Origin: Tyto alba
Lineage: Eukaryota > Chordata > Aves > Strigiformes > Tytonidae
Reading direction: 5' to 3'
Assembly (NCBI RefSeq): GCF_018691265.1
Contig: NW_024881296.1
Span: 10,323,427 to 10,387,426 of the forward strand
Length of the DNA: 64,000 nt
Within the stretch, counting starts at the first letter, position 1. Each line of letters starts with the position of its first letter. The translations under genes and the position numbers were made by a program. Shown in pieces: positions 53,276 through 64,000 of this stretch. The notes beneath the pieces were generated by a model. It was not told where the DNA came from. It worked only from the letters and a program-made list of their open reading frames with translations, and did no database searches.

Positions 53276-56200
53276 ATATCCCTAGGCTCTTTTAGCATTG
53301 TAATTTCCTAGACACTGCTACTAAACATGGAAACTTCACTATATCTTCTTCCTGACAGATAGAAACAACAAATTAAAATCTGCTCTCCTCTTGTGACTGA
53401 CTAGAACCTTGGAAGATGTGTTCTAGCAAAACACCTCTATATGGGTGCTGTCCTTGTAGGTCATCAGTTTTGTTCAACATTGTCTTAACAATAAGATAGA
53501 ACAATTTGACAATTGGAGGAAAACAGGTTCAGGAGCAATTTCTCTGACTTGCACCTGCAGTTAAATTAGCTCACTTAGACACAAAATCCACCCACATGTG
53601 TGACTCAGTAAATGATCAGTGCATAGCCCTCCTTGGGAGATTGAAATTTGGATCATAAATTCAGGGGATCCCCCACAGTCTGATAACTGGAGGGAGCTCT
53701 GTAGGCTGGTGAGCTGGAGCCTATTCAGTCTCTAAGTTACTGCTGTGACTGTTATACAGACAAAATTAATTCAAAAGGAAGTTTTCCCATTCAATTTTTA
53801 AAGCAATTTTACCAGGGTTTTGTTTGAGTTTTGGTGTTTTTTATTTTTTTAAATAAAATGTTTTCTGTCCTTTCTATAGCTTCTTATCTTGCTTGCACTA
53901 TCTCCCTTCCTCCAAATACCTTTGCATCATTTATTACTTCATGAGATGACTTCATTAAATAATCTCAAATTATGTCTTCATTATAATCTTGCTAACCCAC
54001 TCAGGCAGGATAAATCACTCTCTTTTGGACTGTGGAACTTTCAGCTGATTATGATGTCTTTGTTCTGTCTAATTCAGTGTCTTAATAATGATGATGCAGT
54101 CAATGTGGGGGGAGGAGAAAATAGTGAGTTACCTAATCTCCTTTAGGTCTATTCTGTTCAGTTTTGGATTGGGAAAGAAATCTCATGAAGCAGGAATCCT
54201 GTGATGTTCCTACAACTGAGTTTGAAGGTGGTTGGAATTCTTCCTTCTGGAGTATTGGAATTTCACACCTTTCAGCTAAAACTGTATTTTTTTTTTAGAG
54301 GAACACTTAATTCTTTAACTGTAATCTAGACTGAAAACATGACAAAGAAACAGTAGCATCTTCTCATGCTTTAAAACTAAATGAAACAACTGTTCTACTC
54401 ACTGGTTCATTACATCTATCGTTTTGGATGTATATACAGTGTTATAATAGATCTAGTTTTTACCAAGAATTACATATTTTTTCAGGAGAATTTTCAAAGT
54501 AAATGACAAGATTACAACTGTTCTCAATTATTTGCAGGCATCAGACAGATCTGCCAGTGTGGATGCTACACCACATGGACAGTAGCTCTTACTGAAACAC
54601 TAACTACTGCATACCCAGCCATTTATGTGGAACACAGGCACTGGCTGTGTCACTCATCCTCATTGAGTCTAACATGCTTTTTGTATCCAAAATTCATATG
54701 AAGGAAGACTTTCCTGGCATTAATTCATCTTTGAGAGACATGATCACTAAATTAGATTGGCATTAGCTTCTGAACAAAAAAATACAGCTAAGAGTATCCT
54801 TTAGTAAATAGCTTTGCTTCTTTCCTCTGATTGCCCATACCAAATATACAAAATCAGCCCCTTTTTGACAAATGTTGGATGGCCTTGATGTGCAGGTATG
54901 ATACAGGTGATCTGCGCATAGTTAGGAAGTCTGACATTCACAAAATGTGTATAGGCTTTTCCTGCAAAGCATGCATTAGGCAGCAGGTATTTACTAGGTG
55001 TGTTGGAACAACTTTTCTGCACCACTGCACACCTACCAATTCCTTTTCCCTCCTGTACATAGCACGGAAACTTGGGTTGCCAGTCATTTGGTCACCTCTT
55101 TGACTGAAAGTGCAACAGCTGTGGAAACCACGCTAATGGGGAAAGAGGAAATAACTATATTGACTTTTTTCTCTATTTCCCCTTAGACAAATAGCAATAT
55201 TCTGCTCACAGAACCATGAAAAGTTTATAAAGGAAAAATGTGCATGTATTGCTTTAATCTCTCTACATTTAACTGGGTTTGAGTTATTTTTTCCTCTCTC
55301 ACTGATCTTGAAAGCCAAAAGATTTTAACACTCCTTGTAGGCTTCAAGGGGTCTTCAATTTTTTTGGTTCACTTTAAAAGACCAGAAAGTGCAGAAAGAA
55401 AGCATCTTAGGAGGGAGGAAGGCTTAAAATAATCCATGTAACTTCCGTTTACACAGAGAGGAATAAGAGTCTCTCAGATGCTTGGACCCAGCTACCTCTC
55501 ATTCTGTAATACAATGATTCAGGGACATAGCTATGCCTCTTGAGGTCACCTTCTGAACATGAGACTTCCTTGGAGACTGAAATGAATTGGAACAAATGAG
55601 AGCTAAACTCCAAGTGTCTCCATTACTGCAGTCATGTGAAATCTAAACCACAAATCTGTTGTCTTTCCCCCTGTCAATGTTGCAAACCTGATAGAGAGCT
55701 CCTTCAAATCTAAGATAATAAAAATAAGTTCCTTTACAAAATTGAAAAATGTGTTTAAAATAAATGGAGAGAAGGGAGTTTACTGGAAGCTTAGGTGCCA
55801 ATCACAGATTTATTCTAATTCATAATTTTTGTCATCCAGAGGTGGAAGTAGTCCCGTTTAATTTCTTAAACTCTGACATCCATTTAAAATCAAAAAGTCA
55901 CATTCTTCCCTGATTTGCACACAAGTCTTATTTCAGTGAGCTTGTAAAGACATGAAAGTCAGGACAGAACTTTATTCAATATGGTTTTCTCCTTAACATA
56001 CTATATAGCTATGTGTCATGTTACCATGAACACTTGTATAATGCCACTGTTCCTCACAAAAAAACATGCGTACCATATATTCAGTAACTTCTGTGATAAG
56101 TCTTTTAAGCAGTGAAATTTCTCGAGGCATTTATGATTTATTTTTTTTAAACAACATTCCTGCAAATGTCAGTGGCTGTTAACATCTGAATCAGGCTGTT

Positions 56201-59200
56201 CCCAGTTCATGTGACTGGAAATGGTGCCCAGAGCAAAAAAGCCAGACACTCTGACTCTCGTATAAGTATAGTCTGTGTGGAAATGTTACTACTGAACACA
56301 AGCAGAAGTCACTGAATCCACATCAGAATATGTTTTGGCAAGAAATAAGGTAAGGCTGCATTATGAACATTTTATTATTATTACTTTTATTAAAGGTATA
56401 TTTTAGAAATGGTCTAAGAGCTGAGGAAAAACATGATGAGCTGCTAAGTGAGGATTCTGGCTGGACACAAGACTAACTGGCTCACAGGTTGCTGGCAGTA
56501 TCTGGAACTCTCCTGGGATTATATTGGAATTATCTTGCATGAAAGAAGGCTGAATTTGGGCTTTTAGCTTATAGCCACCCCAGGGAGCAATTCTGAACGG
56601 CCTTATGTTCTTAAGAGGTTTTCCACCCTCTAAGTAGGAGGAGTGCCATGCAGTAACCAGCTGTGCATAAGGGTAAAGGGCATTTATAGCAATGAAGAAT
56701 GAAGGAGATGAATTGAACTCTATGCACATATGAATGAGACTTATTTGGAGTGTTGCATAGGTGGTATCAAAGACAGAAAAGTGTGCCAGTCAGAGATGGC
56801 TGGACTAGGAGCAGCTGCAGACATACACTTGCAGTTTACCTCCAAAGGTGTTAGTGTAGCTAAATATATTTAAGACATAACACATTGACATATGCACATA
56901 CTTTCAGAGAAATTGGAAGGTCTAAAAACATAGCAGAAAATTTTTAACTGAATTCCTAACTGCCTATCAAGCTCCCAGTCCAGAAGAGAAAAGCTTTTTT
57001 GTTGTAAAAAATTTGATGATGCTTATAAGCTCAGATGAGTACTCTAAACTTCATATGTCATTTAGGAATAAGTCTTTTTTTAAGACCAAACACTGGATGA
57101 CCTATGGCAGGTAGTTAGAGTGCATGTAATGTTAAGATATTATTTTAGTAAAAGAAAAGAACAGGGAACAGTAATTAGCTCCTTCTCCCCAACCTCCAGC
57201 TACCTTCATTTATTTTTACCCAGTGCTGTTTGCATGCTCCTGGCATGCATAGCCCCCTCCCTCTCCTCCGTGGTGGCTTTGAGTCCTAATGCTATGGAAA
57301 AATCTCTCAAAACAAGCCGTAGCTACAGAATATGACATCTGTAGTCCTTTGTACTTTGTTTTCCTTCTCTTTCTTCTGTAGCCTGCTTACAGCATGTGCT
57401 AATGGAGAAGAGAGAAACAGGACAGAGAAATAGCTATGCCATACCTCCACCGTAGCCACAGGAGGTTTGCTGCTTCAGCAGCACAACACTCATGTTCCTG
57501 CCTAACTACAGGGCAGGGTCACCAGGCTGCCCACGTAACACTTGACTAACTTACATTCATGGGACCCAGGCTACCTGCTAGAATGGATGGATTGTCTTTT
57601 TTTCTTGCAACACAAAAGTTCTTTTCTTTCCTGCATGCCCTCAAGAGGGGACATGGCAGGGGTATACTAAGAAAAATAGATGCGCAACTAATTTGACAAA
57701 GAAGTCTTTTATCATGTTTCCAAAATAGCCTTGGTGTAGCGTCAACCAATCTGTACTCACCCTATCTATGTTGGATATGGATTTTGATTTAAACACAAAT
57801 CCTCTAAGATAAACATGATGAGTGCGTTAAATAAATAAACAGCAGATAATGAGGTGTTACAGCAGCTCACGTTCAATCTTCCAAGATCTGCAGCTGATCT
57901 CCCTAAACTGCATCCTTATCATTTCTAACTGATACAAAGTTATGAGTTGTCTGGAGATGACAGGAGGGTTAATCTTATGAAAGACAAGAAGCTATAGCCT
58001 TAGTGTTTAAAAATAATCAACCAAGTAGGTGGCTTAGTACATCAGACTCATTTTATCTGGTTTGGAATGATAAATGAGGTAACAGTATGAACCCAGTTTC
58101 TGTGAATATTTCTTCTAGCAACACAAGCAGTCTGAAATATGTGCAAAAGCCACAAACTGTTGAGATAATTAATACCACATAGTCCAGTTACATCTGTGTG
58201 CCTGTAGGAACCAGTTGTGCTCAAGAATGCAGAAGAATTCAGAAGTACTTTGTATTTGAGGTTTTACTGAGAAATAGTTTTAACAGAAGTGAGGTTGAAT
58301 GCACTTTCATGCAGTCATTAGACGAATGGTTCTATAAAAGAAAAATTGAGATGTGCTAGGTAAAAAAGACATTTAAGTAGTGAGAACTTATTTTAGATAT
58401 CTCTGAAATAGTCTTGTAACCAATTCCAGTTATTTAAATTCTTGGTGTCTACATAATGTCTGTAAAGCATCTCGGTGTTAGTCATCTGATGACAACAACT
58501 CAGAAATACCCCCAAAACCCAGCAGTTTTCAAAGTTCATCATATTGAAAATATACAAGGATTTTTGCCAATATTTTGCATGTATACACCCCCCAACCTGG
58601 ATCAAATGTTTTTTGTATTTTGCAGCATAAGAAGATAATTCTTCTAGCTGAAGTCAACAAATGTTTGTATGTTCAAAACTGTAATCCTTGCTGATGCTAA
58701 GTTCCCTATGATGATGTCTTCACATCTGAACATAAGAAAACTCAGTTTCACTGTGTTGTATGAATTTCTCTCCAATACTTTAATCATTACATTATGATCT
58801 GGAGGTTTCTCTGCTTCATGTAACAGCCCAGGCCTTTACTGTCTTTCCATCAGAACTTTATGACTATTTCTTTAACGTTTTACTCTGTAGCACAGCAGTT
58901 TACATACAGGCTATCTTTTAAATGGAGAGTTTAAAGTTATGTTCTCTAAAGCTGCCTTTACATATACTTATTATAAATATTTCAAGGCTCTCTTCACTGC
59001 ACTTATTTTCATAATAGAGCCAGAAGAGAATGTGGAATGAAACATAATCAATAAAGAATAAGAATAGCTCACAGCAGACACTATAATTAAGGGAATTTTT
59101 AAGTAACTTGACATTCTATCTCTTTGAAACGTAAGATATACTACATCTTAATATTTGCATAAGGAATAGTTTTCTAGGTCGTGAACAAGGTATTTCTGTC

Positions 59201-60120
59201 TTTCCTCTGTATGCCTTCCTCAGAAATAAGTGGGCAGGATCTATTCGTTACAAGCTACACCAACTGGAGTATCAAGGGTTCTAGGACACAGCTGGAGTAC
59301 ACCCTAATTGAGGGAACAAGGCAGCTGTGTCATGATACATGTATATTTATAAATAAAGAAGACTTTTGTGTGGGTTTTGCCTTAAGGTCTCTCTGAAATC
59401 TTCCACGCAGTTAGGGCTTTATTTGACAATAAAAGCAGCCTTATTAATAAATTATTTGGGCTGATGCCAGTTTAAGGAACTGTAACTGCACTGAGGACTA
59501 TAGGAGTTGAATTAAAAATATATCTTTTTAAAAAACGTTTATATATATATATATGGAAATTGTTTGACTTCTATTTGCAGAAAAATCATAGATCTTGCAT
59601 ACTACTAAACAGATGCTTATTCAGAGATATTTCCAATTGACTTATTCCTGCCTGTATGGACAACCTTGAGAACTGTGGTTAGCACAAAGCCATCTGAATT
59701 CCTTTCTGGGACACAGCTGGATTTTTACATCAGAGGGAAAAATGTCAGGCTGCCAATAATGTAAAATTTCACACAGAAACATTGGACTGCTTAGAACCCT
59801 GTTATGGCACTTGAGATACTTTAGATTAGTATTGAGTTAGCGGGTACAAAAGAAGCTTATTCATGTCTAACCAGATATTGACATGATGCTGGCAAAAAAA
59901 CAATAGCATTATGAATAGTCTGTAATGGGATTGAATAACAGTAAATTCAGTGGAGTGGAACAGAAAAAAGCAGGATGAATTATCTGCATATATTCTGTCA
60001 AACTCTTTCCTTCTTGTTTCTTAGACTGATGTAAGATACATATCTGACGAGATGGAAATAATTGTATTTTCTAATATTACTTATTACTGCTTCATCTGTA
60101 ATTTTCCTATGAACCCAGAT

Positions 60121-60184
60121 TAAAAAAAAAAAAAATACCCAAGCAAAAACAAACCTACCAACCAAACCCCTCAAAACCCCAAAA
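60121..60184 (+). repeat. A-rich tract with interspersed C
   Basis: A run of 14 A or so followed by caaaac- and aacccc-type units. Low complexity, no element recognised. Confidence 0.8.
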
Positions 60185-61497
60185 CTTGTCTTCTGCTATG
60201 CTTAGAGCGCTTAGTGCCCAGGGAGCCCATGATCTAGATTAGGGCATAATGTCAATACAGATCCTGTGACAAGAGTTGCCTTCGCTTTTGAATACTCACA
60301 TTTGGCTACAGTATCTTGCCAGAAAAGCAGCAATGGTAACAGTAAGGGTTGAAAATAAAGCTTCGCACCTAAGCGTGTGTAATTATGTGTTCCTGCAATA
60401 GAGAAGGAAAAGTCCAGCACTTCGGTACCTGTGAGGCAGCAAAGGTGGTCCTCACTCTTTCAGTACTTGAGAATTTGTGTATTTGGATGTAATGAAAACA
60501 TGAGGCTAATGTCTAGGCCCACAGCTCAGCCACCCAGGAACCAGAGATTTCGAGGCAATGTTCCCTTATGATGTATTACAGAAAAGACTGATCTTTCAGT
60601 AGTCTTTAGTTTTCCTTCTCCAATTCTTCCTTTACCTTCCTTCACTTCCTTATAACACTATGTCATTGAGCTTTTCATGTCATATTCATCCCATGTCAGT
60701 GACATGTATGATCTGTACTGTCTTGAGCCTTTCTCTAGCTTACTGCTCTTTGCTTTGAAAGTGTGGACAGATTTAGTACTCTTTCCTTTCCCACCTTTAC
60801 GCATACTCATGTGTTGCTGTACACATGAAATGACCACTTAAATTTACTAATCCAGGATGTCTGTCCTTTACACATCAAGAATCTGTCTCAAGTTCATCAT
60901 TTCTGGAAGGCTACTGATATTTGTCCATCAAATGCCTCTCCACTGCACTGTGGTGAAAAAACAAAAGCAGTAAAAGGCAGGGGAAAGCGAACAAATGTAA
61001 CTGAGTTAATGAGGTTATCCATGCGAGTCCACTTAGACCGTAAGCTTCCTGGGGTAGGAACAGTATGCTTGTAGCATTTTGCTTAGTGTTTGGTACAACT
61101 GGTCCCAGCTTTGACTGACATGTCTGAGTGCAAAACGCAGCTAAAATGATAGTGAGAACACCCTCAATTACAGTACAAGATTGTTTCGAGTTGTAAGACT
61201 CGATTAAAACAAGCAAGCAAAAAAAAAAACCCCTTGCCTAAGGACTTATGTTAACCTGGATGATACACTTGGGGAATAAAATTTCTCATCGCTGACCTCT
61301 AAAGTGTTTCCGGCAACATTTTCTATACTGACCACTGCTAGAGGCATGATGCTGACTCAGATGTACCGTCAGTCCAAATCCTGATTTTTTTATTTTTTAG
61401 GATGTTATAACCTGAAATATTTCAGTATCTGTGGATACTGGGAAGATTTCTGGCAGAGGCAAATAAATAGTCAAATGATGATGTGAATATCCTATTT

Positions 61498-61533
61498 AAA
61501 AGTCATGAGTCTTCTCATGACTTTTTTTTTTTT
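61498..61533 (+). repeat. Perfect 12-bp inverted repeat with 4-base loop and T run
   Basis: aaaagtcatgag at 61498-61509, loop tctt, exact reverse complement at 61514-61525, then T to about 61533. In shape it resembles an intrinsic terminator, but in a vertebrate nucleus that reading does not apply directly. Confidence 0.85.
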
Positions 61534-64000
61534 ATCTTTCTTTAGGCTATGCTAAGGTAGCCTAACACTACTTTAGCAAAGCAAACACTTCCCGTAATAA
61601 TGCCCCAGGTAGGATTTAAGCTGGCTCAGAAAAGACCATCAGAATTTTGTTAATTGAAGATTTAATCTTTTTCCCCCAGGGTGGTGTTTTTTTCCTCAGT
61701 GCTGAGTACATTCTGTGAAAAATAGAAAGATAATCCCTCTTAGGGCACAATTCATCCTTCTTATTGTACACACATACAAAAAGATGAGCTGCTATATTGA
61801 CAGTTCACACAAAGCCTTTTTAAGCTAAATTTAGGACTGCTGCTGAGCATTTCAATCTTGTTTATTTGAATGTCTTCCCTGAACATAAGTGAAACAGGAA
61901 TGATATATCTCATGTCATTTGATGAATGAGGCTGACCAGCTTGCATGTCAGGAAGGACTCTACTTTCTAAATATTTTTATGTAAGCTCTTAGTATGATGA
62001 CATTGGCAAGGTTGGGGACAGAGCATAATAAAACATTTGCTTGAAAGTTTTTTTCCAACTGTTGCATAAATCAATGCTTTGGTATTACTTCAGGTTCCAT
62101 AACTAATTTCCTAAAGCGCTCTCGGCTGTGACATTTTAAAGCAAAATGTTTTAGGGGAAATCAAGACCTTGAGACATGATGGAAGCATTGTCTGAATTAT
62201 AACTCTCCACACTGTTTGACATTCTTTCTCAGAATTGAAACTTGTAGTAGTTAAATGTAATTGTTCTTAATCTCTTTTCTACGTGTTTTTTTTCAGTGGA
62301 AACTGTCTATAAAAAGATAGGGAGGCAAATATTTAATTCTTTCCTTTCTGTTTCTAACCAGCTTTAACCAGTTTGGATTGTGACACAGAAGAACCCAGTC
62401 CAGGGTTCTCACAAAGGTGAAATCAGTCTGCTGCATAAAGCTACAGGAAGTTGTATAAGAATTACAGATAAAATAGGTGATTAATACACAATTTCCCTTA
62501 TACGGTCAATCATTTCTTGACAGTATTTGAAAGACGTGGGCATTAGTGTTTAATACTGTTAATGAAGAGCCAGGATAAGTGAGGGAAAAGTAAAAGCAGT
62601 GATAATATCTGAGCTGTAAACCTGCGAGATAATTTCATTGTACTCCTTACCCACAGTAATGGGTGAAAAAAAGTGATATTTAGTACTACTTGCTTCCACT
62701 CATTACTGGCTGTCTATCAAAAGATGGAAGTAACTCCTTCCATCGTAGCCACAGATGTGAATCTAGGTAGAGTGGAGAAGATTTTGGATTAAAAGAGAAA
62801 AAGAGAGTTATGCAATGATACACCATTTAATGACAGAACAGTTAACATGGGAGAGAATGGCAATGGTTAGCAGAAGAAAGACATGGCACTGCAAGGAAAG
62901 GTGCATTAAGAAACAGGCAAACTAATGTAGACCTTTCAAGCGATCAACAATTCCAGACAAAGAAATGAACGAGGACAAACAAGTACAGTAGAAGAGATGC
63001 CATTTGGTAGCTAGAAGCAGGTCACCAATCATATTGAGAACATGCATGATCTGTGGATGACCTTTGAGAAATCATGAAACAAGATGAGACATCACACAAA
63101 AAGCTCTTGGATACAGTGGTGGAATCAAAGAAGAGTTGCTTAGGACAAGAAATTCAGTAGGACAGGTGATGTTAGATACTTGGTCAGATGAAGATCTTGA
63201 AGTTGAGGAAGAAAGGTTAAGTATATGAGTCGGGGAATGGGTATAGTGAACAGAAACAGTGATCTGGTAACATTTTAACTTGCTGTTGCTCACAGGAGGA
63301 ACTTCTCCTTCCCTAACATGATCATACTAGTTGCCCTATGTATTTAGACCTACAAAACTGTAGTTCAATGGTGGGCTCTATGCATGACATAACTCTTTTG
63401 ATACAAAAACATCATCATCCTAATTAAACTTCCTGACCTTTACCTGGGCATCTGGGTTATTCAGCTGCACCATGATTCTTTTGTCATGCTCTAGTCAAAC
63501 AGATTGCCAGCTGTTCATCTGCAATGTATTTGCTTTATAAAGACAATCCGCACTAGAACTCAGCTTATTATAATAACTATTCAGCTGACAAAAGGAAAGC
63601 CATTTTAAGTACAAAACCAGTAGGTATTCACTGTGCTAATTAGGCTTTTGGTTCCTCATGCTAAGGCCTAACCAAGGACATAAAACATACGTTATGGATT
63701 GAGCCCCCTTTGCACAATTGTACCTATCTTAGTGTAGGTAAGACCTACTTGAGTTATCTCAGCCTAGTCAGGCAGCCATGACTGCTTGAACATTAGCAAA
63801 TACCGTATTCAGGTGAATTTGTAGCCCAGCCGATGTCCGGTGACACTGTGGCTGATTAACTACTGCTGTTCCCCAAGCCAGCTGCTTTACTGCACTGCAG
63901 AGTTAACAGGAGAGTCAAATGACAAAATACTTGAATACAGATCAGTTTAATTGCAGCAATAACAAATCCAATTTGGAGGTACTTTGAGGGATATTCACTA

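Larger units (their letters stand above)
46421..64000 (+). other. Non-coding spacer to the end of the window
   Basis: AT-rich, without a recognised exon, RNA gene or mobile element. Low-complexity content: T runs at about 46842-46857 and 50070-50090, A/C tracts at 53215-53275 and 60121-60184, an AT dinucleotide run near 59538-59554, a GC-richer patch at 48850-49020, and the hairpin at 61498-61525. Confidence 0.55.

Noticed and set aside
1..64000. CRISPR array, operon, phage, integrated virus or defence system
   Set aside because: The window is vertebrate nuclear DNA with a spliced receptor gene. I found no regularly spaced repeats, gene clusters or viral protein motifs.

Overview
The window is vertebrate nuclear DNA, AT-rich and low in repeats, and holds one clear protein-coding unit: the single coding exon of the muscarinic acetylcholine receptor M3 gene (CHRM3), + strand, 21505-23307, 600 codons. 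Family traits are present: seven membrane segments, DRY, the ligand-binding Asp of segment 3, WTPYN in segment 6, NPxxY in segment 7 and a third intracellular loop of about 235 residues. The receptor differs from the mammalian protein as I remember it at the N-terminus, in the third loop and at the C-terminal end. With the sparse repeat content this suggests a bird, possibly chicken or a relative; the species is an inference.

Layout. 1-21485 reads as intron (or 5' flank) of CHRM3, ending in a strong splice acceptor at 21485. 21486-21504 is 5' UTR, with a short out-of-frame upstream ORF running over the receptor start. 21505-23307 is the receptor. From 23308 comes the 3' UTR: overlapping AATAAA signals 18 bases after the stop, then a GGGAT pentanucleotide array, then more AATAAA signals at 23606, 23692 and 25189. 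The true transcript end cannot be fixed from sequence. From about 26 kb to 64 kb I see no coding exon. This stretch holds AT-rich non-coding DNA, mononucleotide and A/C-rich tracts, and CpG-dense patches, mainly at 33.6 kb and 46.1-46.4 kb (another lies at 24.5 kb, near the receptor).

The most unusual structure is a 238-bp segment at 4645-4882 that recurs in direct orientation at 9027-9265, about 97% identical by eye. The first copy is framed by a 9-bp direct repeat (gaattaagg) that the second copy lacks. It looks like a fairly recent templated insertion of the 9.0-kb sequence into the 4.6-kb site. Other oddities are a 42-bp perfect palindrome at 15815-15856, a 12-bp-stem hairpin followed by a T run at 61498-61533, and an extracellular loop 3 cysteine pair spaced CxC rather than the family's CxxC.

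I found no multi-gene system, CRISPR array, RNA gene or intact transposon. The many other short open frames look like chance.
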